DNA of 64,000 nt from JAFGCL01 sp964423835 (GTDB lineage: Bacteria; Chloroflexota; Dehalococcoidia; UBA2247; RBG-13-53-26). Below the pieces are notes generated by a model. That model ran no database searches and was not told where the DNA came from. It saw nothing but the letters and a program-made list of their open reading frames with translations. The position numbers and the translations under genes are program-made. The stretch lies in contig CAYRGJ010000002.1 in NCBI GenBank assembly GCA_964423835.1, positions 1 to 64,000 of the forward strand, read 5' to 3'. How positions within the stretch are numbered: the stretch's first letter is position 1; every line of letters starts with the position of its first letter. Below, in pieces: positions 52,837-62,944 of this stretch.

Positions 52837-53268
52837 TTAGAAGTTCATTATGGTGTTGGTGCTGACGGCCACAAGCTCGCCCTTCTGGTTCTTGTGGGAG
52901 GACTTGTAGACCATGAGAAGGCGGGGACCCTTGTCGCTGCTCTTCTCCTGCAACTCTGAGAACTCGTGGGTGGTGGTGATGACGTCGCCCTTCTTGATGG
53001 GCTTGAAGAATTCCCAGTCGGCCCCGCCGGCCACGCTGCGCTTGTAGAGCAGGGGCACGCCGATGAGCATGGCTCCGCTGCTGATCATGGCCGTGGTCAC
53101 CAGCCCGGGAGGAGCAGTGTCCTTCCACATCGGGTTCGTGTCACCAATGCACTCGACGAACTGACGGATGACCGTACCATCTATCTCCATGACTTCCTGT
53201 ATGCTCTTGCCGAGATAGGTCTTGACCTCATCCTGGGTCTTCGCGAATTTCCTGCTATCAGTTGTCAT
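52837..53268 (-). CDS. MaoC/FAS1-like dehydratase N-terminal-domain protein
   Basis: The 143-residue protein begins with a segment SIQEVMEIDGTVIRQFVECIGDTNPMWKD typical of the FAS1-like/MaoC N-terminal dehydratase domain, then hot-dog strands (GADWEFFKPIKKGDVITTTHEFSELQEK). These domains lack the catalytic pair and act as the structural half of a heterodimer. It is the first gene of the MaoC-SDR operon. A GAGG-rich ribosome site (AAGGAGG) precedes ATG 53268. Confidence 0.85.
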   Translation of the reverse strand: MTTDSRKFAKTQDEVKTYLGKSIQEVMEIDGTVIRQFVECIGDTNPMWKDTAPPGLVTTAMISSGAMLIGVPLLYKRSVAGGADWEFFKPIKKGDVITTTHEFSELQEKSSDKGPRLLMVYKSSHKNQKGELVAVSTNTIMNF

Positions 53269-53298
53269 ACCTCCTCCTTACCGCAGATTGCTTCTTAA

Positions 53299-53328
53299 AT
53301 GATAGCCCAAAACCAAATTCCTCGTCAA
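53299..53328 (-). promoter_or_regulatory. Promoter of the MaoC-SDR operon
   Basis: Minus strand: TTGACG (53328-53323), 18 bases, TATCAT (53304-53299). Both hexamers and the spacer length are identical to those of the HgdB-like/CooC operon promoter. Confidence 0.6.
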
Positions 53329-53436
53329 AAGGCGCTCCTTCAGGCCCCGCCGTTCCGGATTCCTGAGGCGGCCACGAGGGCCCGGCGGTGGCTGCTCCCG
53401 GGGCCGCACCCGCCAGAGATGGGGCGTCAATAAGGG

Positions 53437-53442
53437 TATAAT
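53437..53442 (+). promoter_or_regulatory. -10 element upstream of rlmN
   Basis: A consensus TATAAT lies 67 bases before the rlmN start. No good -35 is seen. Confidence 0.4.
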
Positions 53443-53509
53443 CGAAGGGGCGCGGTTGCCACCAGTGGCTGCCCCGGAAACGCGGCGGCCCGCCCTTGAG
53501 GAGCGCAGC

Positions 53510-54661
53510 ATGAAACCATGGGTACTCGAGTCATCCTATCCGGAGCTGGCGGAGCTTCTCAGCTCCCTGGGTGAGCCCCAGTACCGGGCGGACCAGGTAT
53601 TGAAGTGGACCTGGGGGGGAGCCGTGCGCTCCTTCGACGAGATGACCGATCTCCCCCAGGACCTTCGCCGGAAGCTGGCCGGCGCCTGCCGCCTGTTCAC
53701 CATGGAGCCAGTCGAGGAGAGGGTGTCCAGGGATGGCCAGACCCGGAAGGTCCTCTTCCGCATGGACGATGGCCAGACCGTCGAGTCCGCATATATGAGC
53801 TACGAGGCCACCCGCACCGGCCGTGAGAGGCGCACCGTCTGCGTCTCCACTCAGGTGGGCTGCCCCATTCGGTGCCCGTTCTGCGCCACCGGCCAGCAGG
53901 GTTTTGAGCGCAACCTGAAGACAGGGGAGATGCTGGAGCAGGTCCTGTACTTCGCCTGGCGGGCCCAGGCGGGCGGTCTCCCGGCCGAGAACGATCGTCC
54001 AGGCCAGCCGGCCACCGCCGCGCCTGCGGCGCGCGAAGGCGCTCCGCCGCGCCCGCCGGCGCGGCGGCCCCTGACCAATGTGGTCTTCATGGGCATGGGC
54101 GAGCCGCTGGCCAACTATGAGGCTGTCATGAGCGCCATTGCCAGGCTCAACTCGCCCCGGGGGTTTGGCCTCGGCGCCCGCCAGATAACCGTGTCCACGG
54201 TCGGCCTGGTGCCCCAGATCCAGCGCCTGGCCAGCGAGGATATCCACGTTGAGCTGGCTGTCTCCCTGCATGCCGCCACGGACCGGGTGCGCAACCTGCT
54301 GGTGCCGGTGAACAAGAGGTATCCCCTTTCGAGACTGATCCCGGCCTGCCGGGGCTACCTGGAGGCCACCGGGCGCCGGCCTACCTTCGAGTACGCCCTC
54401 TTCAATGGCGTCAACGACTCGCTGGACCAGGCCCGAAAGCTGGCCGAGCTGCTCGAGGGCTTCGAGTGCCACGTAAACCTGATAGCCGGCAATCCCACCC
54501 CCGGCAGGCACTTCCGGCCCTCGGTGGGCCGGAGGGTGGCCGCCTTCCAGAAAGAGCTCTCGGAGGGCGGGATCTCCAACACCCTGCGCCAGTCCCGGGG
54601 GGCTGACATAGAGGCCGGCTGCGGCCAGTTGCGCAGCCGCTCCCTGCGCAAGACTGCTTAG
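53510..54661 (+). CDS. rlmN: 23S rRNA/tRNA adenine-C2 methyltransferase RlmN
   Basis: RlmN is a radical SAM enzyme that methylates A2503 of 23S rRNA and A37 of some tRNAs. The 383-residue protein has the CxxxCxxC cluster motif in STQVGCPIRCPFCATG, the second catalytic Cys near the C-terminus (ADIEAGCGQLRS) and the GMGEPLANY and FEYALFNGVNDS motifs. ATG 53510 follows GGAG. An insertion of about 30 residues rich in Ala, Pro and Arg (about 165-200) separates the cluster helix from NVVFMGMGEP. The stop lies inside the first unit of a tandem repeat. Confidence 0.95.
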   Translation: MKPWVLESSYPELAELLSSLGEPQYRADQVLKWTWGGAVRSFDEMTDLPQDLRRKLAGACRLFTMEPVEERVSRDGQTRKVLFRMDDGQTVESAYMSYEATRTGRERRTVCVSTQVGCPIRCPFCATGQQGFERNLKTGEMLEQVLYFAWRAQAGGLPAENDRPGQPATAAPAAREGAPPRPPARRPLTNVVFMGMGEPLANYEAVMSAIARLNSPRGFGLGARQITVSTVGLVPQIQRLASEDIHVELAVSLHAATDRVRNLLVPVNKRYPLSRLIPACRGYLEATGRRPTFEYALFNGVNDSLDQARKLAELLEGFECHVNLIAGNPTPGRHFRPSVGRRVAAFQKELSEGGISNTLRQSRGADIEAGCGQLRSRSLRKTA

Positions 54662-54764
54662 CGGCCGGGCTGCGGCGCAGCCGCTCCCTGCGCAAAGCTG
54701 CTTAGTAGCCGGGCTGCGGCGCAGCCGCTCCCTGCGCAAGGCTCGTAGCGGCCGGGCTGCGGCT
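54633..54764. repeat. 44-bp tandem repeat starting inside the rlmN 3' end
   Basis: The core GCAGCCGCTCCCTGCGCAA recurs at 54633, 54677 and 54721, a period of exactly 44 bases, with a partial copy after 54750. Units contain GGCTGCG-G-CGCAGCC, a hairpin. The rlmN stop codon (54659-54661) is in the first unit. Confidence 0.85.
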
Positions 54765-54784
54765 CCTGTTTCAAGGCACGAAAT

Positions 54785-54814
54785 GAGGGGCGGACCCATT
54801 TGGATCCGCCCCTC
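54785..54814 (-). terminator. Hairpin at the end of hppA
   Basis: GAGGGGCGGA (54785-54794) and TCCGCCCCTC (54805-54814) form a perfect 10-bp stem, extended by an inner CC/GG pair, 22 bases beyond the hppA stop; CATTTCG follows on the minus strand. Confidence 0.65.
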
Positions 54815-54835
54815 GGTCTGTCGCTGGGAGTTGGC

Positions 54836-57196
<2,361 letters not shown>

Positions 57197-57325
57197 CTAA
57201 TCTGCTCCCTCCCTCCTTTCTTAGAGTCCCTGCGCATGAGCTGTGTGTCCTCCTTTCAGTAGCTGGCCAAACCCTGGGCCGCTGCCCTCCCGACTTTCCT
57301 CTCGACCTTTAATTGGCCAATCAGA

Positions 57326-57355
57326 ATTATAACAAGTCCGGATTCCGGATGCCAA
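57326..57355 (-). promoter_or_regulatory. Strong promoter of hppA
   Basis: Minus strand: TTGGCA (57355-57350), 18 bases, consensus TATAAT (57331-57326). The leader is about 125 bases. Confidence 0.65.
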
Positions 57356-57392
57356 ACCGCCGTTCAGGGACGAGGGGACCGGCAGCCGCTCA

Positions 57393-58088
57393 TCAGGACC
57401 AGATCCAGGAAGGTATCTTGTCCAGGATGGCCTTGGCCAGGAGGGCCACCAGCAGCCACTTCACGGTCTTGCCGGCCCACACGGCGCCGAAGAACTTCCA
57501 CGCCGGGAAGCGGGTGGCCCCCGCCGTGGCGCCTATCAGGCTGAAGAAGGGGTTGAAGACCGCCGAGGACAAGAAGATGGCCAGGGCGCCCTTGGCGTGG
57601 ACCCACCTCTGCAGCCGAGGGTAGATGCCATGGACCTCCGTGCTGGTCTGGGCCTCGACAAAGCGGTCCTTCAGGAAGAAGGCGTGGCCGGTGCGCCCGG
57701 CCATGTAGATGACCAGCTCCCCCAGGGCCTCACCGGCGCCGGCCGCCAGCCCGACGTACCAGGGGTTGAGCACCGCTCCCAGAGCGAACATGATGGGCAG
57801 GCTGGGGACGAGGGCGACCACCGTGGCCGCCGCCAGGAGGCTGATGAGGAAGGCCCCCAGATAGCCGAACGCGGCGAAGTCCTGGATGTGCTGCTTGAGC
57901 AGTATCGCCGAGGCAGTCACTGTGGCGATCACCACCGCCGCCACCAGCAGCCAGCGCCAGGTCAGCTTCCGGGGCTTGGCCGCGCCGGCTTCCGGCTTCA
58001 CCTCGATGTCAGTGCCTATCGCAATCACCCCGATCCGACCAGAACACGCTGCCGCAGAGTATACGACGGGGGCGAAGCCGCCGGACAA
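57393..58088 (-). CDS. VTT/DedA-like membrane protein 1
   Basis: The protein (231 residues from a TTG at 58088; a GTG at 58028 would give 211) has an N-terminal helix (WLLVAAVVIATVTASAIL), a re-entrant-like pair AATVVALVPSLPIMFALGAVLNPWYVGLAAGAGEALGELV and the C-terminal FLSSAVFNPFFSLIGATAGATRFPAWKFF, the SNARE-associated/VTT pattern seen in DedA, TMEM41 and VMP1 proteins. Members act as lipid or proton-dependent transporters or scramblases. It neighbours a second VTT protein on the same strand. Confidence 0.8.
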   Translation of the reverse strand: MSGGFAPVVYSAAACSGRIGVIAIGTDIEVKPEAGAAKPRKLTWRWLLVAAVVIATVTASAILLKQHIQDFAAFGYLGAFLISLLAAATVVALVPSLPIMFALGAVLNPWYVGLAAGAGEALGELVIYMAGRTGHAFFLKDRFVEAQTSTEVHGIYPRLQRWVHAKGALAIFLSSAVFNPFFSLIGATAGATRFPAWKFFGAVWAGKTVKWLLVALLAKAILDKIPSWIWS

Positions 58089-58124
58089 TGCCCGCCGGCC
58101 ACCATTCTGACAACGCCGGAGGCT

Positions 58125-58718
58125 TCAGCTGACAAATGGCAGGTGCTCCTTCATCCAACCATAGAAGTAACAGACTATGAGGTACTTGGCAAACTTGCCC
58201 ACAAAGCAGGCCAACCAGAATTTGCTGGCCCGCATCCGGGTGGCCCCGGCCACTATCCCGGCCACATCAAACGGGAGTATGGGCTGGAAGGCCAGTATGG
58301 TTATGGCCAGGGCGCCGTACTTGTCCACCCAGCCGGCAATCTTCTCATAGGCCTCGGGGTAGTCGCTGAAAACGATCTTCTTGCCCACAGTGCCGGCGAA
58401 GTAGCCGCCCATCTCGCCGGTGGTCCCGCCCAGGGCCGCGGCCAGGGCGATGAGGGCCGGGTGGTAGATGCCGGCGGCGGCCACCATTATGGGCATGAAG
58501 ACATAGACGGGGGCCACCACCGTGAGGTTGGCCGCCAGCGCGGCCCCGAAGACCACCAGGTAGGCCAGCCAGTCGTAGTCCCGGAGGCTGTCCTTGACCG
58601 GCTCCAGCAGCCAGTCGAACAGCCAGGCCAGCAGCAGGCTGATGATGACCACGATGCCAAAGACGATGGCCAGCCGGACCCATCTGTTCTTCCACCACCG
58701 GCCAAGATATGTCTGCAT
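58125..58718 (-). CDS. VTT/DedA-like membrane protein 2
   Basis: The 197-residue protein has helices at about 18-40, 60-85 and further, with GAALAANLTVVAPVYVFMPIMVAAAGIYHPALIALAAALGGTTGEMGGYFAG and AFQPILPFDVAGIVAGATRMRASKFWLACFVG, which match the VTT pattern. ATG 58718 is chosen with a GGGA upstream; a TTG at 58733 is an alternative. It is first of the pair and shares low identity with its downstream neighbour, so duplication is ancient. Confidence 0.8.
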   Translation of the reverse strand: MQTYLGRWWKNRWVRLAIVFGIVVIISLLLAWLFDWLLEPVKDSLRDYDWLAYLVVFGAALAANLTVVAPVYVFMPIMVAAAGIYHPALIALAAALGGTTGEMGGYFAGTVGKKIVFSDYPEAYEKIAGWVDKYGALAITILAFQPILPFDVAGIVAGATRMRASKFWLACFVGKFAKYLIVCYFYGWMKEHLPFVS

Positions 58719-58811
58719 CGTGGTCCCGATCAAAGTCTATGATAACAGCCGGCGTGCCGCCCCACAAATGGCGGGGCCCTCATCCGCTGGTGTCCGGCGC
58801 TCGTCCGATGC

Positions 58812-58817
58812 TATAAT
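58812..58817 (+). promoter_or_regulatory. Extended -10 promoter of the MoxR-CoxE pair
   Basis: Consensus TATAAT preceded by TGC (58809-58811), 42 bases before the MoxR start; the -35 region is poor, as expected for an extended -10. Confidence 0.55.
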
Positions 58818-58859
58818 TTACTCTTTGGACCGCGCTGGGGCGGTCCCCGGAGGTTGAGT

Positions 58860-59735
58860 TTGGCTAATAACAGCGATTTCGACAAGTTCAAGGGCAGCGC
58901 CAATTACGTCAGCGATGAGGCCCTCCGCAACGCCGTGAATGTCTCCATCGCGCTCAAGAAGCCCCTGCTGGTGCGCGGTGAGCCCGGGACGGGCAAGACC
59001 ATGCTGGCCCACAGCATCTCCCAGGGGCTGAACAAGAGGCTGCTGATCTGGAACATCAAGTCCACCACCAAGGCCCAGGAGGGCCTCTACGTCTACGACA
59101 CCGTCCAGCGCCTGAATGACAGCCGGTTCGGGGGCAAGGACGTCTCCGACATCAAGCAGTACATCAAGCTGGGCAAGCTGGGGCAGGCTTTCGCCTCGCC
59201 GGAGCAGGTGGTCCTGCTTATCGACGAGGTGGACAAGGCGGACCTGGAGTTCCCCAACGACCTGCTCAACGAGATCGACGAGATGTCCTTCTACATCCCG
59301 GAGACCAACCAGACCATCACCGCGGTGCACCGGCCGGTGGTGATCATCACCAGCAACGCCGAAAAGGAGCTGCCGGACGCCTTCCTGCGCCGCTGCGTGT
59401 TCCACTATATCGAATTCCCCGACCCGCCCCTGATGGAGCAGATCGTACGGGTGCACTACCCCCGCCTGCAGGACGGCCTGCTGCGCGAGGCCATGAAGAC
59501 ATTCTACCTCATGCGCAACATCGATGACCTGCGCAAGAAGCCCTCCACCTCCGAGTTGATCGACTGGCTGCACTGCCTCATGGTCGGCGGCATCCCGGTG
59601 GACCGCATCGCCAGGGAGGTGCCCTTCGTGGGGACCCTCCTGAAGAAGGAAGTGGACTACGACTACTTCATGACCCGCCACCTGCAGCGGCAGCCTGCCG
59701 GCCGCAAGGCGGATGTGTACCGGATGCTGCACTAG
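58860..59735 (+). CDS. MoxR-family AAA+ ATPase
   Basis: The 291-residue ATPase has Walker A RGEPGTGKTMLA, Walker B VVLLIDEVDKAD, sensor 1 IITSNAEKELPDAF and the arginine finger DAFLRRC. MoxR proteins act as chaperones that mature metalloenzymes or stress proteins with a von Willebrand partner. The start is TTG 58860, six bases after GGAGG; an in-frame TTG at 58854 abuts the ribosome site. The partner gene lies 17 bases downstream. Confidence 0.92.
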   Translation: MANNSDFDKFKGSANYVSDEALRNAVNVSIALKKPLLVRGEPGTGKTMLAHSISQGLNKRLLIWNIKSTTKAQEGLYVYDTVQRLNDSRFGGKDVSDIKQYIKLGKLGQAFASPEQVVLLIDEVDKADLEFPNDLLNEIDEMSFYIPETNQTITAVHRPVVIITSNAEKELPDAFLRRCVFHYIEFPDPPLMEQIVRVHYPRLQDGLLREAMKTFYLMRNIDDLRKKPSTSELIDWLHCLMVGGIPVDRIAREVPFVGTLLKKEVDYDYFMTRHLQRQPAGRKADVYRMLH

Positions 59736-59752
59736 GGCCGCGGGGAGAGAGC

Positions 59753-60925
59753 TTGTTTACCGACTTCTTCTACCTTCTGCGGAAGAGAAAGGTCCCGGTC
59801 TCCATCACGGAGTGGATGACCCTGATGGAGGCCTTGTCTCAGGGACTGGTCACCAACCTGGACGAGTTCTACTACCTCGCCAGGGCGGTCTTGGTGAAGA
59901 GCGAGACCTACTTCGACCAGTACGACGTGGCCTTCCAGGAGTTCTTCACCGGCATGGAGTTCCCCTCGGACATCCAGCAGAAGATCCTGGAGTGGCTCAA
60001 AGACCCCATCAACCGGACGGAGCTCACCGAGGAGGAGCGGGCGCTGCTGGACATGATGGACTTCGACAAGCTGCTCCGGGAGTTCGAGAAGAGGATGGCG
60101 GAGCAGACGGAGCAGCACGATGGCGGCAACTACTGGATCGGCCGGGGCGGCACCAGCCCCTTCGGCCACTCCGGGAAGCACCCGGCCGGCATCAGGGTGG
60201 GGGGCGAGTCCCGCGGGCGGGGGGCCATCCAGATCGCCTCGGAGCGCAAGTTCCGCAACTACCGGGGGGACATCACCCTTGACGTGCGCCAGATCAAGAT
60301 GGCGCTGCGGCGCCTGAGGCACCTGAACCGCATCGGGCCGGAGGACGAGCTGGACCTGGACCGCACCATCGACGCCACGGCCAAGAATGCCGGGGACATC
60401 GAGCTGAAGTGGATGCGGAGCCGGAAGAACGCGGTGAAGCTGCTGCTGCTGATGGACGTCGGCGGCTCCATGGAGCCCTTCGCCGAGACCTGCGGCCTCC
60501 TCTTCTCCGCCGCCAACACCAGCTCGCACTTCAAGGACCTGCAGTACTACTACTTCCACAACTGCATCTACGAGACGCTGCACCGGGACATGGAGACCAG
60601 CCACGAGGAGATGAGCACGGAGTACCTGCTGCGCACCCTGGAGCCGGACTACAAGGTGGTGCTGGTGGGCGACGCCCGCATGGCCCCGCAGGAGCTGTAC
60701 GAGCGCTGGGGGGCCATCTACTACTACCAGCGCAACGAGACCCCGGGCATCATCTGGCTGAAGAGGATCGCCGACCATTTCTCCCACTGCGTGTGGCTCA
60801 ACCCGGAGGGCGGGTCCTACTGGAACCACCCCACCGTGTCCGTCATCAGCAAGCTGTTTCCCATGTACGAGCTGAACCTGGACGGCATCGGCGACTCCAT
60901 GCGCAAGCTGGTCAGCAAGAGGTAG
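59753..60925 (+). CDS. CoxE-like von Willebrand factor A domain protein
   Basis: The 390-residue protein has a helical N-terminal half and a C-terminal VWA domain with the metal-site motif LLLMDVGGSMEPF (canonical DxSxS reads DVGGS). It belongs to the CoxE-like group that works with MoxR ATPases, for example in CO dehydrogenase maturation. A Gly-rich linker (GGNYWIGRGGTSPFGHSG) and a basic region precede the VWA domain. The start is TTG 59753 behind GGGAGAG. The second gene of a pair with MoxR. Confidence 0.9.
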   Translation: MFTDFFYLLRKRKVPVSITEWMTLMEALSQGLVTNLDEFYYLARAVLVKSETYFDQYDVAFQEFFTGMEFPSDIQQKILEWLKDPINRTELTEEERALLDMMDFDKLLREFEKRMAEQTEQHDGGNYWIGRGGTSPFGHSGKHPAGIRVGGESRGRGAIQIASERKFRNYRGDITLDVRQIKMALRRLRHLNRIGPEDELDLDRTIDATAKNAGDIELKWMRSRKNAVKLLLLMDVGGSMEPFAETCGLLFSAANTSSHFKDLQYYYFHNCIYETLHRDMETSHEEMSTEYLLRTLEPDYKVVLVGDARMAPQELYERWGAIYYYQRNETPGIIWLKRIADHFSHCVWLNPEGGSYWNHPTVSVISKLFPMYELNLDGIGDSMRKLVSKR

Positions 60926-60942
60926 GCCGCCCGGCGGCCTGG

Positions 60943-61368
60943 TCAGGCGGCCGGAGAGCCACCCGGCCCGGTCCTGAAGGAGACCCGGGCGCGGGAGCTG
61001 GGGCCAGGCCAAAGGGCCCGGCTGATCTCCTCCTGCTGGGCCAGGTCCGTTATGGGCTCGATCTCCGAAAGGGGCTCCCCCCGCTCATTGGCGCCGTACT
61101 GCCAGCGGACCACGTAGCCGCCCACCACCATGTTCCCCGCATAGCTGGCGCCGGAGGCGCTGCAGAAGCTGATGGCGCTGGCCTCCGTGTAGATATAGAG
61201 CACCGTCCGGCCCCGGTAGTCCAGCGTCCGTTCCGTGGACGTGGTAGACCGCTGGTCATCCAGCATCGGATCGCTGGCCTGGTGCACATGCGTATACGTG
61301 GATGTGGCCCCTTCGCGGGCTCCCCCGTTGTCAACGGGCACCGGTCCCTCCCGTCCCTGGCGGCTCAT
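60943..61368 (-). CDS. Hypothetical protein
   Basis: The 141-residue protein has a low-complexity N-terminus (REGATSTYTHVHQASD) and a compact beta-rich core (LDYRGRTVLYIYTEASAISFCSASGAS...GGYVVRWQYG). No motif is recognised; two Cys are not arranged as a metal site. It starts 6 bases after the methyltransferase stop (61375) on the same strand, so it is probably co-transcribed. Codon composition is like its neighbours. Confidence 0.55.
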   Translation of the reverse strand: MSRQGREGPVPVDNGGAREGATSTYTHVHQASDPMLDDQRSTTSTERTLDYRGRTVLYIYTEASAISFCSASGASYAGNMVVGGYVVRWQYGANERGEPLSEIEPITDLAQQEEISRALWPGPSSRARVSFRTGPGGSPAA

Positions 61369-61374
61369 GGCAGA

Positions 61375-62181
61375 CTAGCTCTTCACCGCCCGCACGGTGG
61401 CCCAGCGGGCCCGGCCGCGGACCGCGATCTGGCCCCCCTCCGTGCGGAAGCTGAAGTACTCCTGCTCGTAGCGGCGCAGGAGCTCCTTTTCCCTCCGGAA
61501 CCACAGGTTCTCCCGGACCTGGTTCCAGTGCGGGCCCATGGGGATGCCGTCGATCCCCTTCTGGTCAAACGTCACCTCGTCCACCCGGCAACTGGCCACT
61601 GGCAAGCCGGCCCCTTCGTAGAGCTCCCGCAGCCCGGCCTCCGTGAAGAAGCGGAAGTCCGGCCCGTGGGCCTCCTGGAAGGCCTCTTCTATGGCCTGGT
61701 TCAGCCTCTGGCCCTCGGCGTCGGCCAGATCGACGAGGATGGGGTCCAGCGATGCCACCAGCCCTCCCGGCTTCAGCACGCGGTGGATTTCGCCGGTGGC
61801 CTGCTCCGGACGGGTGAAGTGATGGAAGCTCAGCATCATGCAGGCCGCATCAAAGGTCCCGGCCCGGAAGGGCAGCGACTCCGCCTGTCCCCGCACCAGG
61901 AGGTAGTTGTCCGCGCCCCGGGCCAGGGCCTTCTCCCGGGCCAGGCGCAGCATGCCGCGGCCCGAGTCAAGGCCCACCACCGCTCCCGCCCGCACTCTCT
62001 CGTAGAGCATGAGGGCCAGGCGGCCGGTGCCGGTCCCCACGTCCAGCAGCCGGTGGCCGCTTTCCAGGCGGAGCTCATCGATCAGCCCGCGGACCAGCGG
62101 CTCCAGCGCGCCCAGCCGCGAGCTCCGCTGGTCAAACTGCAATGCCATCCGGTAGTCCTGGTAGTCGATCTCGCCAGCCAT
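61375..62181 (-). CDS. SAM-dependent methyltransferase (UbiE/BioC-like)
   Basis: The 268-residue class I methyltransferase has motif I LLDVGTGTGRLALML, motif II region VVGLDSGRGMLRLAR, motif III SFHHFTRPEQATGEIHRVLKPGG and a long C-terminal domain. The pattern is like UbiE/BioC-type small-molecule methyltransferases. ATG 62181 follows GGGAGGG. Substrate unknown; it precedes a hypothetical gene and is divergent from coaE. Confidence 0.85.
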   Translation of the reverse strand: MAGEIDYQDYRMALQFDQRSSRLGALEPLVRGLIDELRLESGHRLLDVGTGTGRLALMLYERVRAGAVVGLDSGRGMLRLAREKALARGADNYLLVRGQAESLPFRAGTFDAACMMLSFHHFTRPEQATGEIHRVLKPGGLVASLDPILVDLADAEGQRLNQAIEEAFQEAHGPDFRFFTEAGLRELYEGAGLPVASCRVDEVTFDQKGIDGIPMGPHWNQVRENLWFRREKELLRRYEQEYFSFRTEGGQIAVRGRARWATVRAVKS

Positions 62182-62335
62182 GATCATCCCTCCCACACCG
62201 GCCTGCGCCGGGCGCAGGTCAAGTATAGCATCGGGCGGCCGCCGCCGGCGCGCCGCCCCGGCCTGAGGTTCCCGAGCCCCCGGCGGAGTTTGCCGCTACC
62301 GGGCGTCCCGTGAGACAATACTGGCGGAGGCGATA

Positions 62336-62944
62336 ATGAGGGTAGTGGGCCTGACCGGGAGCATCTGCAGCGGCAAGAGCACCATCGCCAGGTTCCTGGC
62401 CGAGATGGGCGCGGCCGTGATCGACGCCGATGAGATCGGGCACGAGGCCTACCGGCCTCACTCCGAGACCTGGCAGCAGGTGGTGGAAGCCTTCGGCCCG
62501 GGTATTCTCAACGCCGATGGCCAGATCGACCGCGCCAGGCTGGGGGAGATCGTCTTCAGGGACCCTGATGCCCTCCAGCGCCTGAACGGCATAATGCACC
62601 CCGGCATGCACCGGGTGGCCGAGAAGAGAATAGAGGACCTGAAGAAGAAGGGATCCCCGGTCATTGTCCTGGAAGCGCCGCTCCTGGTGGAGGCGAAGTG
62701 GCTGGACCTGGTGGACGAGGTCTGGGTGGCCCTGGCCAGCGAGGAGAACGCGGTGAGGAGATGCCGGGACCGCTCCGGACTGTCGGAGGCCCAGGCCAGG
62801 GCCCGGATAGCCTCGCAGCTGGCCCCCGGGGAGAAGGCGAAGCACGCCGATGTCATCATCGACACCAACGTCAGCCTGGCCGAGGTGGAGAGCAGGGTCA
62901 GGGAGCTGTGGCAGCAGAGGCTGGCCCGAAAGAGACCCGCGTGA
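62336..62944 (+). CDS. coaE: Dephospho-CoA kinase
   Basis: CoaE phosphorylates dephospho-CoA in the last step of CoA synthesis. The 202-residue P-loop kinase has GLTGSICSGKSTIARFL, the AAVIDADEIGHEAYRP segment and the lid RCRDRSGLSEAQARARIASQ. GGAGG precedes the ATG. Its stop overlaps the next gene's GTG by four bases, tying CoA synthesis to a Nudix hydrolase of the CoA-diphosphatase type, fitting for a CoA-rich metabolism. Confidence 0.94.
   Translation: MRVVGLTGSICSGKSTIARFLAEMGAAVIDADEIGHEAYRPHSETWQQVVEAFGPGILNADGQIDRARLGEIVFRDPDALQRLNGIMHPGMHRVAEKRIEDLKKKGSPVIVLEAPLLVEAKWLDLVDEVWVALASEENAVRRCRDRSGLSEAQARARIASQLAPGEKAKHADVIIDTNVSLAEVESRVRELWQQRLARKRPA

Noticed and set aside
60409..62313. 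A 634-codon plus-strand frame
   Set aside because: It crosses the end of the CoxE-like gene in another frame and then lies antisense to the hypothetical and methyltransferase genes; composition is Pro/Arg/His-rich as for shadow frames.
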